Assembly (NCBI RefSeq): GCF_024138395.1
Contig: NZ_JAMYDU010000011.1
Span: 1-64,000 of the forward strand
Length of the DNA: 64,000 nucleotides
Direction of reading: 5' to 3'
Origin: Pseudomonas mandelii
Lineage (GTDB): Bacteria > Pseudomonadota > Gammaproteobacteria > Pseudomonadales > Pseudomonadaceae
Position numbers and translations under genes: made by a program. The notes beneath the pieces were generated by a model, which worked only from the letters and a program-made list of their open reading frames with translations, did not search any database and was not told the DNA's origin. This document shows positions 8,514-18,089 of this stretch, piece after piece (within the stretch, counting starts at the first letter, position 1; each line of letters starts with the position of its first letter).

Positions 8514-9425
8514 ATGACCACTCTCACTACACCGGTACCAGTCGATCAAAGCCTGCTGTACCCATCCCCGTACAAAGAATTCTGGCAAGCATTCTCGAAG
8601 AACAAAGGGGCCGTCGCCGGCCTGATGTTCATGCTGCTGGTTATTTTCTGCGCGATCTTCGCCCCATGGGTCGCACCGCATGACCCAAGCGAGCAATACC
8701 GCGACTTCCTGCTGACCCCGCCGTCCTGGCTGGAAGGCGGGCAAATCCAGTTCCTGCTCGGCACCGATGAACTGGGTCGCGACCTGCTGTCGCGGCTGAT
8801 CAACGGTTCGCGCCTGTCCCTGCTGATCGGCTTGTCGTCGGTGGTGATGTCGCTGATTCCGGGCATCCTTTTGGGGCTGTTCGCCGGGTTCTTTCCGCGC
8901 GTGCTCGGCCCGACCATCATGCGTCTGATGGACATCATGCTGGCCCTGCCGTCCCTGCTGCTGGCGGTGGCGATTGTCGCCATCCTCGGCCCTGGCCTGA
9001 TCAACACCATTATTGCCATCGCCGTGGTTTCGTTGCCGTCCTACGTTCGTCTGACCCGCGCCGCGGTGATGGGCGAATTGAACCGCGACTACGTGACCGC
9101 TGCGCGCCTGGCCGGTGCCGGTCTGCCACGCCTGATGTTTGTCACCGTGTTGCCCAACTGCATGGCGCCGCTGATCGTTCAGGCCACCCTGAGTTTCTCC
9201 TCGGCGATTCTCGATGCCGCAGCACTGGGCTTCCTCGGCCTTGGCGTACAACCGCCAACCCCTGAGTGGGGCACCATGCTGGCTTCGGCTCGTGACTACA
9301 TCGAACGCGCCTGGTGGGTGGTGAGTCTGCCTGGTTTGACCATTTTGCTCAGCGTGCTGGCAATCAACTTGATGGGCGACGGTCTGCGCGATGCGCTGGA
9401 CCCGAAACTCAAGAACGCCGCCTGA
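8514..9425 (+). CDS. dppC: Dipeptide ABC transporter permease DppC
   Basis: Second channel subunit, 303 residues from the preferred ATG at 8514 (MTTLTTPVPVDQS). The frame is open further upstream to 8472 inside dppB, but that extension is coding sequence of dppB and lacks a better ribosome site. Features include an N-terminal cytoplasmic tail, a first membrane helix, a periplasmic loop with LGTDELGRDLLSRL, and the EAA loop DYVTAARLAGAG...VLPNC near residues 190-220. It is followed after 10 bases by dppD. Confidence 0.95.
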   Translation: MTTLTTPVPVDQSLLYPSPYKEFWQAFSKNKGAVAGLMFMLLVIFCAIFAPWVAPHDPSEQYRDFLLTPPSWLEGGQIQFLLGTDELGRDLLSRLINGSRLSLLIGLSSVVMSLIPGILLGLFAGFFPRVLGPTIMRLMDIMLALPSLLLAVAIVAILGPGLINTIIAIAVVSLPSYVRLTRAAVMGELNRDYVTAARLAGAGLPRLMFVTVLPNCMAPLIVQATLSFSSAILDAAALGFLGLGVQPPTPEWGTMLASARDYIERAWWVVSLPGLTILLSVLAINLMGDGLRDALDPKLKNAA

Positions 9426-9435
9426 GGAGATTCAA

Positions 9436-10404
9436 ATGTCACTGTTAGAAATCAAGAATCTCAACGTTCGCTTCGGCGACGCCAACGCCGTTCCGGTGGT
9501 CGATGGTCTCGACATTACCGTGGAAAAGGGCGAAGTGCTGGCCATCGTTGGCGAATCGGGTTCCGGCAAGTCCGTGACCATGATGGCGCTGATGGGCCTG
9601 ATCGAGCATCCGGGGATCGTCACTGCTGACGCCCTGAATTTCGACGGCAAGAACATGCTCAAGCTCAGCAACCGTCAGCGTCGGCAAATCGTCGGCAAAG
9701 ACCTGGCCATGGTGTTTCAGGACCCGATGACCGCGCTGAACCCAAGTTATACCGTCGGTTTCCAGATCGAAGAAGTGCTGCGCCTGCACCTGAAAATGTC
9801 CAGAAAGGACGCCCGCAAGCGCGCCATCGAACTGCTGGAAAAAGTGGAAATCCCGGGCGCCGCCAGCCGTATGAACGCCTACCCGCATCAACTCTCCGGC
9901 GGTATGAGCCAGCGTGTGGCGATTGCCATGGCGATTGCCGGCGAACCGAAACTGCTGATCGCCGACGAACCGACCACCGCACTCGACGTAACGATTCAGG
10001 CGCAGATCATGGACCTGCTGCTGGCCCTGCAGAAAGAGCAGGACATGGGCCTGGTGCTGATCACCCACGACCTCGCAGTCGTGGCCGAAACCGCCCAGCG
10101 CGTGTGCGTGATGTACGCCGGCCAAGCGGTTGAAGTCGGTCAGGTGCCACAACTGTTCGATATTCCGGCGCACCCGTACAGCGAAGCACTGCTCAAGGCC
10201 ATTCCGGAACACAGCCTGGGTGCCGCGCGCCTGTCGACGCTGCCGGGCATCGTTCCCGGTCGCTACGACCGCCCGCAAGGCTGCCTGTTGTCGCCGCGCT
10301 GCCCCTACGTGCAGGACAACTGCCGCACCCAGCGTCCGGCCCTTGACCCGAAAAGCAACAGCCTCGCCCGCTGCTTCTACCCGTTGAATCAGGAGGTGGC
10401 GTAA
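9436..10404 (+). CDS. dppD: Dipeptide ABC transporter ATP-binding protein DppD
   Basis: A 322-residue ATPase subunit. Walker A GESGSGKS lies at about residues 39-46, the signature LSGGMSQRVAIAMA in the middle, and Walker B LLIADEPTTALDV after it. The C-terminal region has the Cys-containing SPRCPY motif typical of Opp/Dpp ATPases, which in some members binds an iron-sulfur cluster. The start at 9436 follows GAGGAG directly after the dppC stop. The longer frame starting at 9391 lies inside dppC and is rejected. The TAA overlaps the dppF ATG by one base, so the two ATPases are translationally coupled. Confidence 0.95.
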   Translation: MSLLEIKNLNVRFGDANAVPVVDGLDITVEKGEVLAIVGESGSGKSVTMMALMGLIEHPGIVTADALNFDGKNMLKLSNRQRRQIVGKDLAMVFQDPMTALNPSYTVGFQIEEVLRLHLKMSRKDARKRAIELLEKVEIPGAASRMNAYPHQLSGGMSQRVAIAMAIAGEPKLLIADEPTTALDVTIQAQIMDLLLALQKEQDMGLVLITHDLAVVAETAQRVCVMYAGQAVEVGQVPQLFDIPAHPYSEALLKAIPEHSLGAARLSTLPGIVPGRYDRPQGCLLSPRCPYVQDNCRTQRPALDPKSNSLARCFYPLNQEVA

Positions 10405-11375
10405 TGGCCGTCGTACTAACCGCCCGCGACCTGACCCGTCATTACGAAGTGTCCCGTGGCCTGTTCAAGGGTCATGCGACCGTGCGCGCCCTCAACGGTG
10501 TGTCGTTCGAACTGGAAGCCGGCAAAACCCTCGCCGTGGTGGGCGAATCGGGTTGCGGCAAATCCACCCTGGCACGTGCCCTGACGCTGATCGAAGAACC
10601 GTCCTCCGGCTCCTTGAAAATCGCCGGACAGGAAGTCGCCGGTGCCGACAAGGCCCAGCGCAAGCAGCTGCGCAAAGACGTGCAGATGGTGTTCCAGAGC
10701 CCGTACGCGTCACTGAACCCACGGCAGAAAGTCGGTGATCAGCTCGCCGAGCCACTGCTGATCAACACCAACCTGAGCGCCGCGGAACGTCGCGATAAAG
10801 TCCAGGCGATGATGAAACAGGTGGGCTTGCGTCCCGAACACTACCAGCGCTATCCGCATATGTTTTCCGGCGGTCAGCGCCAGCGGATCGCCCTGGCCCG
10901 CGCGATGATGCTGCAACCGAAAGTGCTGGTCGCGGACGAACCGACCTCGGCGCTGGACGTGTCGATTCAGGCGCAGGTGCTGAACCTGTTCATGGATTTG
11001 CAGCAAGAGTTCAACACCGCCTACGTGTTCATCTCCCACAACCTGGCCGTGGTGCGTCACGTTGCCGATCACGTGATGGTGATGTACCTCGGTCGCCCGG
11101 TGGAAATGGGCCCGAAAGAGGATATCTACACCCGCCCTCTGCACCCGTACACCCAAGCGCTGTTGTCGGCCACGCCGACCATCCATCCGGATCCGGACAA
11201 GCCGAAAATCAAGATCGTCGGTGAATTGCCCAACCCGCTGAACCCGCCGTCCGGCTGCGCCTTCCACAAGCGCTGCCCATACGCGACCGAGCGCTGCACC
11301 ACGGAAGAACCGCTCCTGCGCCTGGTCGACACCCGCCAGGTGGCTTGCCACTACGCCGAGCAATTCCTGGATTAA
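10404..11375 (+). CDS. dppF: Dipeptide ABC transporter ATP-binding protein DppF
   Basis: The second ATPase, 323 residues, forms a heterodimer with DppD. Walker A is GESGCGKST, the signature FSGGQRQRIALARAM, and Walker B VLVADEPTSALDV. The C-terminal tail has the HKRCPYATERC cysteine motif. AGGAGG lies at 10391-10396 inside the end of dppD. It ends the dpp operon; REP elements and a terminator follow. Confidence 0.95.
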   Translation: MAVVLTARDLTRHYEVSRGLFKGHATVRALNGVSFELEAGKTLAVVGESGCGKSTLARALTLIEEPSSGSLKIAGQEVAGADKAQRKQLRKDVQMVFQSPYASLNPRQKVGDQLAEPLLINTNLSAAERRDKVQAMMKQVGLRPEHYQRYPHMFSGGQRQRIALARAMMLQPKVLVADEPTSALDVSIQAQVLNLFMDLQQEFNTAYVFISHNLAVVRHVADHVMVMYLGRPVEMGPKEDIYTRPLHPYTQALLSATPTIHPDPDKPKIKIVGELPNPLNPPSGCAFHKRCPYATERCTTEEPLLRLVDTRQVACHYAEQFLD

Positions 11376-11390
11376 AGGAACAAAAAATAC

Positions 11391-11480
11391 TGTGAGAGCG
11401 GGCTTGCCCGCGAAGAGGCCGGCACATCCAACATATGTGGTGACTGACACTCCGTCTTCGCGGGCAAGCCCGCTCCCACA
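11391..11480. repeat. REP pair (class A)
   Basis: Two inverted arms, GAGCGGGCTTGCCCGCGAAG and its complement, are separated by about 40 bases. Class A recurs at 11938, 17631, 23311, 27811 and 35552. Confidence 0.85.
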
Positions 11481-11499
11481 GGGATTGTGCTGCTCAACC

Positions 11500-11549
11500 A
11501 ACCCCTTCTGCTTCGATTGCACATCAGTCCGGCAGGAGGGGTTTTTTTG
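11500..11549 (+). terminator. Intrinsic terminator of the dpp operon
   Basis: AACCCCT/AGGGGTT with inner CTGC/GCAG pairing, a long loop and a run of seven T. It lies 125 bases beyond dppF, after a REP pair, and ends the plus-strand transcript just before the 3' end of the convergent small gene. Confidence 0.75.
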
Positions 11550-11557
11550 TCCGTCAT

Positions 11558-11770
11558 TTACGTTTGCGTGTCTTCCTCGTCTTCCTCATCGACGTCTGGG
11601 TCGTCCTCGTCTGCTTCGGTCGCAGCGATCATCAGTTCGCTGTGCACGCCTTGGCCGTTCAAAGCCTGTTTTTCATGGTTCTCACATTCTGCCCATGCCA
11701 CCGCCGACGTGCCGAGGGACAACATCACCAAAACCTTAAGCAACATCACAATTCGTTGATAAATACTCAT
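11558..11770 (-). CDS. Small exported acidic protein, unknown function
   Basis: A 70-residue protein with a clear Sec signal peptide (MSIYQRIVMLLKVLVMLS, cleavage probable after AVAWA). The mature part is about 44 residues: one cysteine near the start (ECENHEKQ), then a tail almost wholly Asp/Glu (DEDDPDVDEEDEED). The ATG at 11770 is preferred over an in-frame ATG at 11782 because the AAGGA site abuts the latter but lies 11 bases before the former. It is too small for confident family assignment. The acidic tail suggests cation or cationic-peptide binding in the periplasm, but that is speculation. An ECF-like promoter candidate lies upstream. Confidence 0.6.
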   Translation of the reverse strand: MSIYQRIVMLLKVLVMLSLGTSAVAWAECENHEKQALNGQGVHSELMIAATEADEDDPDVDEEDEEDTQT

Positions 11771-11806
11771 AGCCGATTCCATCCTTTCTTGGGTGACGCG
11801 TGGATG

Positions 11807-11836
11807 CCTGAAAGGTACTGAGTGAAATTTAGTTCC
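11807..11836 (-). promoter_or_regulatory. Possible ECF-sigma (AlgU-type) promoter of the small exported protein
   Basis: On the minus strand GGAACT (11831-11836) is followed, after 18 bases, by TTCAGG (11807-11812). AlgU promoters read GAACTT, a 16-17 base spacer, then TCTGA. The -35 fits, but the spacer is a little long and the -10 imperfect. Confidence 0.3.
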
Positions 11837-11937
11837 GATTGACCGGGTTCTCCAGACAGGACGCTACCGGGTAGCAGAAAATCCCGTTGGCGAAGAGATT
11901 GGTTTGGAATACGTGTTATGCCGAACCATTATTATTC

Positions 11938-12024
11938 TGGGAGCGAGCTTGCTCGCGATAGCGGTCTTTCATTCAAAAACTGTGTCGACTGACAGTCAGC
12001 CATCGCGAGCAAGCTCGCTCCCAC
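11938..12024. repeat. REP pair (class A)
   Basis: Inverted arms TGGGAGCGAGCTTGCTCGCG and complement lie between the small exported gene and prfC. Together with the prfC terminator they fill most of the 328-base gap 11771-12098. Confidence 0.85.
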
Positions 12025-12042
12025 ATGTTGACCGAGTCGGGC

Positions 12043-12082
12043 GAAAAAAAAAGCCCCGCAGCTTTCGCATCGGGGCTTTTGG
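12043..12082 (-). terminator. Intrinsic terminator of prfC
   Basis: On the minus strand AAAAGCCCCGATGC pairs with GC(T)GCGGGGCTTTT around a GAAA-type loop and runs into eight or more T, 16 bases after the prfC stop. Confidence 0.88.
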
Positions 12083-12098
12083 TGTTACGGCTCAGCGC

Positions 12099-13682
<1,584 letters not shown>

Positions 13683-13761
13683 GGGAAATCGCCTGGCAGG
13701 TGATTCAAAAAAGGGCGGCGAGTATAGCTCAAAACGACATCTACAGACCACCGTTCGCCCT

Positions 13762-13907
13762 GTAGCAGCTGTCGAGCTCGCGAGGCGGCGTCCGGCGGCG
13801 AAGCCGTCGTAAAACCAGACGCTGCGGTGTATCAGATAGACCCCCGCGCTTCCACTCGACGACGGCTGCGCCGCCGAACGCCGCCTCGCGAGCTCGACAG
13901 CTGCTAC
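13762..13907. repeat. Long inverted repeat (REP class B)
   Basis: The arms GTAGCAGCTGTCGAGCTCGC and complement continue inward through GCGGCG/CGCCGC stretches, with a ~60-base centre. The same class recurs at 37841-37985. It occupies the middle of the 489-base gap between prfC and the compatible-solute operon. Confidence 0.8.
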
Positions 13908-13950
13908 ATGGGTAAACCGAGATGCGGGCTGGCTAAATGCTGCTAATTAT

Positions 13951-13979
13951 GGAACCTTTTAAAAGGTGGAGGCGTCCAC
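13951..13979 (+). promoter_or_regulatory. Possible ECF/AlgU-type promoter of the compatible-solute operon
   Basis: GGAACCT at 13951 and GTCCAC at 13974-13979, separated by about 16 bases, resemble GGAACTT...GTCTGA of AlgU/RpoE promoters. The -35 is embedded in the palindrome ACCTTTTAAAAGGT (13954-13967), which could equally be an operator. Downstream lies a CCCCTG/CAGGGG stem (about 13982-14008) and AGCCT/AGGCT near 14030. Confidence 0.3.
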
Positions 13980-14171
13980 TCCCCTGTTACGGCACTCGTA
14001 CCAGGGGCTGAAAAATCAGCAAGTTAGCCTGACGAGGCTGCGCTTATGGCTCGATTTCATGCCGTTTTACCGGCACTGATAGAGCTGCTTTTCGCGAACA
14101 CTGACTTCGGCAGCCAGGAATGGCATTGCCACACGAAGCGGTGTCCGCCGACTGAAAAAAGGAGTCCGCCT

Positions 14172-14888
14172 GTGGCTATCCACTATGGCAAAGGGCTGAT
14201 AGGAGGCGCGCTGGTAATCGCCCTTCTGGCCCTGCTGATCCACTGGATTGGCATCAACACGATCGAACAGTACCGCGACGATTTGTTGTTTTACCTGCAA
14301 GCTCATCTGATTCTCGTCCTCGTTTCCATGCTGGCCGCCCTTGTAGTGGGCATACCCGCCGGTATCTTCCTCAGCCGCCCGACCATGGTCGGCCGCGCCG
14401 AACGCTTCATGCAGATCTTCAACATCGGCAACACCGTGCCGCCTCTCGCCGTACTGGCCATCGCCCTGGGTATCCTCGGCATCGGCAGCGGCCCGGCGAT
14501 CTTCGCCTTGTTCCTCGCCTCACTGTTGCCGATTGTGCGCAACACCTATGAAGGGCTGAAAAACGTCCAGGGATCGCTCAAGGAAGCCGCCGTCGGCATC
14601 GGCATGACACCGACTCAGGTGCTGTGGCGGGTCGAACTGCCGAACGCCGTGCCGATCATCATCGGTGGTGTGCGTGTGGCGCTGGCGATCAACGTCGGTA
14701 CCGCACCGCTGGCGTTCCTGATCGGCGCCAACAGCCTGGGTAGCCTGATTTTCCCCGGCATCGCCCTGAACAATCAGCCGCAACTGCTGCTCGGCGCGGC
14801 GTGCACCGCCCTGCTGGCCTTGCTGCTCGACGGCTTGGTGACACTCGCCAGCCGCCTCTGGCTCGAACGCGGCTTGCGCCCGTCTTAA
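14172..14888 (+). CDS. Compatible-solute (glycine betaine/choline/carnitine) ABC transporter permease, OpuC/YehY type
   Basis: A 238-residue inner-membrane permease. The preferred start is GTG at 14172, seven bases after AAAAGGAG, giving MAIHYGKGLIGGALV with a first membrane helix. The frame is open back to ATG 14046, but the added 42 residues are rich in Cys, His and Pro and look non-coding. The conserved cytoplasmic loop reads GSLKEAAVGIGMTPTQVLWRVELPNAVPIII, the BPD-permease coupling motif. It is the first of four same-strand genes (permease, binding protein, permease, ATPase) resembling OpuC and E. coli YehZYXW. The actual solute cannot be told from sequence. Confidence 0.85.
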   Translation: MAIHYGKGLIGGALVIALLALLIHWIGINTIEQYRDDLLFYLQAHLILVLVSMLAALVVGIPAGIFLSRPTMVGRAERFMQIFNIGNTVPPLAVLAIALGILGIGSGPAIFALFLASLLPIVRNTYEGLKNVQGSLKEAAVGIGMTPTQVLWRVELPNAVPIIIGGVRVALAINVGTAPLAFLIGANSLGSLIFPGIALNNQPQLLLGAACTALLALLLDGLVTLASRLWLERGLRPS

Positions 14889-14908
14889 GCCTCGGCAAAG
14901 GAATATTC

Positions 14909-15802
14909 ATGAAGACATTTAGCTTTTTACTAGGCTGCGTTCTGCTGTTCGCAGGATTTGCCCAAGCCGCTGAAAAACCCGTGATTCGCATCGGCGCCCG
15001 GGTGTTCACTGAACAAACCCTGCTGGCGGAAATCACTTCCCAATACCTGCTCGCCAAGGGTTACGACACCCAGGTGACCGGTGGTCTGGGCAGCAACCTG
15101 GCCCGCAGCGCCCATGAAAGTGGTCAGCTGGATTTGATGTGGGAATACACCGGCGTATCGCTGGTGGCTTACAACCATGTCACTGAAAAGCTCGACAGCG
15201 CCCAGTCCTACGCCAAGGTGAAAGAACTCGACGCGAAAAAAGGCCTGGTCTGGCTTACCCCGTCGAAATTCAGCAACACCTACGCCCTGGCTTTGCCGGA
15301 AAACACCGCAAAAGCGTATCCGCAGATCAACACCATCAGCGAGCTGAACACGGTGCTGCAGGCTGAGGCGAAGACCAATCACCTCGTCGCCCTGGACACC
15401 GAGTTCGCCAACCGCTCCGACGGTCTCGATGGCATGGTGGATCTCTACGGCATGAACCTGACCCGCAACAACATCCGCCAGATGGACGCCGGGCTGGTCT
15501 ACACCGCGCTGCGCAATGGCCAGGTCTTCGCTGGTCTGGTTTACACCACCGACGGTCGCTTGAACGCCTTCAAGCTTAAATTGCTGGAAGACGACAAGCA
15601 TTACTTCCCGGACTACACCGCCGCGCCAGTGGTACGTCAGGTTTACCTCGAGGCCCACCCGAAACTCGCCGAAGAGCTCAAGCCGCTGGCCGAACTGTTC
15701 GACGACGCCACCATGCGTCAGCTGAATGCGCGGGTCGATGTCGATCATGAAAGCCCTTCATCCGTTGCTGCAGATTTCCTGCGCCAGCACCCCATCAACT
15801 GA
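14909..15802 (+). CDS. Compatible-solute ABC transporter substrate-binding protein (OpuCC/OsmF-like)
   Basis: A 297-residue periplasmic binding protein of the OpuAC/ProX-like family. It has an N-terminal signal peptide of about 20 residues (ends GFAQA). The mature part begins VIRIGARVFTEQTLLAEI and has GLGSNLARSAHESGQLDLMWEYTG, the hallmark of quaternary-amine binding proteins of this branch. ATG 14909 follows AAAGGA; an in-frame extension into the permease gene is rejected. Ligand candidates are glycine betaine, choline, carnitine or proline betaine. The order matches a four-gene osmoprotectant importer. Confidence 0.88.
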   Translation: MKTFSFLLGCVLLFAGFAQAAEKPVIRIGARVFTEQTLLAEITSQYLLAKGYDTQVTGGLGSNLARSAHESGQLDLMWEYTGVSLVAYNHVTEKLDSAQSYAKVKELDAKKGLVWLTPSKFSNTYALALPENTAKAYPQINTISELNTVLQAEAKTNHLVALDTEFANRSDGLDGMVDLYGMNLTRNNIRQMDAGLVYTALRNGQVFAGLVYTTDGRLNAFKLKLLEDDKHYFPDYTAAPVVRQVYLEAHPKLAEELKPLAELFDDATMRQLNARVDVDHESPSSVAADFLRQHPIN

Positions 15803-15814
15803 GGAGGAAAAGCC

Positions 15815-16468
15815 ATGGAATTTTTGAACGCCTTTTCCCATCTCGATTGGCCGCAGGTTTTGCACCTGACCTGGCAGCACATCACCCTGGTCGGCATCGC
15901 CGTGACTCTGGCGATTCTGGTCGGCGTGCCGCTGGGCATCCTGATGACACGTTTCCCGACACTCGCCGGCCCTTTGCAAGCCAGTGCCACGGTGTTGCTG
16001 ACCGTGCCATCGATCGCGCTGTTCGGCCTGCTGCTGCCGTTCTACTCCAAGTTCGGTCAGGGCCTCGGCCCGATGCCGGCGATCACCGCGGTGTTTCTGT
16101 ACTCGCTGCTGCCGATCATGCGTAACACCTATTTGGCGCTGACCGGCGTCGAACCGGGTATTCGCGAAGCGGCGCGTGGCATCGGCATGACCTTCGGCCA
16201 GCGCCTGCGCATGGTCGAACTGCCGATTGCCGTGCCGGTGATCCTCGCCGGTGTCCGCACCGCCGTGGTGATGAACATCGGTGTGATGACCATCGCCGCG
16301 ACCATCGGCGCCGGTGGCCTCGGTGTACTCATTCTCGCTTCCATCAGCCGCAGCGACATGTCGATGCTGGTCGTCGGCGCCGTGCTGGTCAGTCTCCTGG
16401 CCATCTTCGCCGACCTGATTCTGCAATGGCTGCAACGCACGCTGACTCCAAAAGGACTCCTGAAATGA
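15815..16468 (+). CDS. Compatible-solute ABC transporter permease (second), OpuC type
   Basis: A 217-residue inner-membrane permease with the coupling loop GIREAARGIGMTFGQRLRMVELPIAVPVILAG near residues 110-140. About five membrane segments are visible. GGAGG precedes the ATG by eight bases. Its TGA overlaps the ATPase start as ATGA, so the two products are probably made in a fixed ratio. Together with the 14172 gene it would form a heterodimeric channel. Confidence 0.88.
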   Translation: MEFLNAFSHLDWPQVLHLTWQHITLVGIAVTLAILVGVPLGILMTRFPTLAGPLQASATVLLTVPSIALFGLLLPFYSKFGQGLGPMPAITAVFLYSLLPIMRNTYLALTGVEPGIREAARGIGMTFGQRLRMVELPIAVPVILAGVRTAVVMNIGVMTIAATIGAGGLGVLILASISRSDMSMLVVGAVLVSLLAIFADLILQWLQRTLTPKGLLK

Positions 16469-17622
16469 TCGAACTTCAAAACCTCAGCAAGACCTTCCAA
16501 AGCAACGGCAAAGATGTGAAAGCCGTGGACTCGGTAAGCCTGACCGTCAATGAAGGCGAAATCTGTGTGTTCCTCGGGCCATCGGGCTGCGGCAAAAGCA
16601 CCACGTTGAAAATGATCAACCGCCTGATCAAACCGACCTCCGGCAAGATCCTGATCAACGGCGAAGACACCACCGACCTCGACGCCGTGACCCTGCGTCG
16701 CAACATCGGTTATGTGATCCAGCAGATCGGTCTGTTCCCGAACATGACCATCGAGGAAAACATCACCATCGTTCCGCGCCTGCTCGGCTGGGACAAACAG
16801 AAATGCCACGACCGTGCCCGCGAGTTGATGAGCATGATCAAGCTCGAACCCAAGCAGTACCTGAATCGCTACCCGCGTGAATTGTCCGGTGGACAACAGC
16901 AACGGATCGGCGTGATTCGTGCGCTGGCGGCGGATGCGCCGCTGTTGTTGATGGACGAACCGTTCGGCGCGGTCGACCCGATCAACCGCGAGATGATCCA
17001 GAACGAGTTCTTCGAGATGCAACGGGCGCTGAACAAGACCGTGATCATGGTCAGCCACGACATCGACGAGGCGATCAAGCTCGGCGACAAGATCGCGATT
17101 TTCCGCGCGGGCAAACTGCTGCAGATCGACCATCCGGACACGCTTCTTGCGCACCCGGCGGATGATTTTGTCAGCAACTTCGTCGGCCAGGACAGCACCC
17201 TCAAGCGTCTGTTGCTGGTCAAAGCCGAAGACGCGGCGGACAACGCTCCCTCGGTGAGCCCGGAAACTCCAGTGGCCGAAGCACTGGAGCTGATGGATGA
17301 ACTGGACCGTCGCTACGTGGTGGTTACTTGTGCCGAGAACAAAGCCTTGGGCTACGTGCGCCGTCGCGACTTGCACCGCCAGACCGGCACCTGCGCGCAA
17401 TACCTGCGCGAGTTCAACGCCACCGCGGCGTACGACGAGCATTTGCGCATCCTGCTGTCGCGCATGTACGAGTTCAACCGCTCGTGGCTGCCGGTGATGG
17501 ACGCCGAGCGGGTGTTCCTTGGCGAGGTGACGCAGGAATCGATTGCCGAGTATTTGAGCTCCGGCAAGTCCCGTGGGGGCAAGACCAGCATTGTTTCGCC
17601 AGCCGAGACTGCTGTCGCCTGA
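16465..17622 (+). CDS. opuCA: Compatible-solute ABC transporter ATP-binding protein with CBS domains (OpuCA)
   Basis: A 385-residue ATPase. Walker A GPSGCGKST lies at residues 38-46, the signature LSGGQQQRIGVIRAL near 145 and Walker B LLLMDEPFGAVDP near 165. The last ~130 residues form a tandem CBS module (APSVSPETPVAEALEL... and the final FLGEVTQESIAEYL). In OpuA/OpuC transporters CBS pairs sense ionic strength or nucleotides and gate transport. The ATG at 16465 overlaps the upstream stop. This CBS tail supports an osmoprotectant role for the operon. No intrinsic terminator follows, only a REP pair. Confidence 0.9.
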   Translation: MIELQNLSKTFQSNGKDVKAVDSVSLTVNEGEICVFLGPSGCGKSTTLKMINRLIKPTSGKILINGEDTTDLDAVTLRRNIGYVIQQIGLFPNMTIEENITIVPRLLGWDKQKCHDRARELMSMIKLEPKQYLNRYPRELSGGQQQRIGVIRALAADAPLLLMDEPFGAVDPINREMIQNEFFEMQRALNKTVIMVSHDIDEAIKLGDKIAIFRAGKLLQIDHPDTLLAHPADDFVSNFVGQDSTLKRLLLVKAEDAADNAPSVSPETPVAEALELMDELDRRYVVVTCAENKALGYVRRRDLHRQTGTCAQYLREFNATAAYDEHLRILLSRMYEFNRSWLPVMDAERVFLGEVTQESIAEYLSSGKSRGGKTSIVSPAETAVA

Positions 17623-17630
17623 TCTGACGT

Positions 17631-17722
17631 CTTCGCGAGCAAGCCTCGCTCCTACAGGTTTGGTGTCGTGCAAAAAATCAACGCACGCCACAAATCCTGT
17701 AGGAGCGAGGCTTGCCCGCGAA
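17631..17722. repeat. REP pair (class A)
   Basis: Inverted arms CTTCGCGAGCAAGCCTCGCTCC and its near complement lie between the opuC operon and speC. One arm has GAGCAAG where the other has GCGGGCAAG on the complementary strand, so the two have diverged slightly. Confidence 0.8.
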
Positions 17723-17857
17723 TGGGGCACCACAGTTCCAGCCTGAAACCCCTCAAATATCCCTGCTCAGGGAACATCACACTGTCATGCAGGTCGGTTA
17801 CATCAGTAGCTACCCAGGACCGCACGACGGAAGCGTGCAAAAACGCGACATTTTTTG

Positions 17858-17886
17858 TTGATCTCAAGCTCCTCACGCCCTAAAGT
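17858..17886 (+). promoter_or_regulatory. Candidate sigma-70 promoter of speC
   Basis: TTGATC at 17858-17863, a 17-base spacer and TAAAGT at 17881-17886 match the -35/-10 pattern at 4 of 6 positions each. Transcription would start near 17893 and give a leader of about 195 nt before the speC ATG. Confidence 0.45.
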
Positions 17887-17947
17887 TCGCGCCGAACGTC
17901 CATGCTGGAAACGATCCATCCGGCTCAAGTACTGACGACGAGACAGC

Positions 17948-17985
17948 AAGGCCAAGGGAAAGCACCGCCTCCCGTGGCCTTTTTG
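17948..17985 (+). terminator. Intrinsic terminator inside the speC leader (candidate attenuator)
   Basis: AAGGCCA pairs with TGGCCTT, helped by GGGA/TCCC, and runs into TTTTTGC. It lies about 105 bases before the speC start and about 55 bases downstream of the candidate promoter. Either it ends a short RNA of about 90 nt or it conditionally terminates speC transcription. Confidence 0.7.
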
Positions 17986-18089
17986 CTTTCGGCGACATGC
18001 CTTGGGAAGTAGGCGAACCAAAGTGGGGATACGGAGGGCGTTCATTTGCACCCATTGATTACTAACGTTTGCCAGTAGGAGTTCCCAGC

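Noticed and set aside
14046..14171. N-terminal extension of the first OpuC-type permease to ATG 14046
   Set aside because: The added residues lack family character, while GTG 14172 has AAAAGGAG at ideal spacing directly before the first membrane helix.
17821..17857. Terminator of the opuC operon at GCACG/CGTGC followed by TTTTTT
   Set aside because: A dozen unpaired bases separate the 5-bp stem from the T-run, so it does not form a proper terminator.
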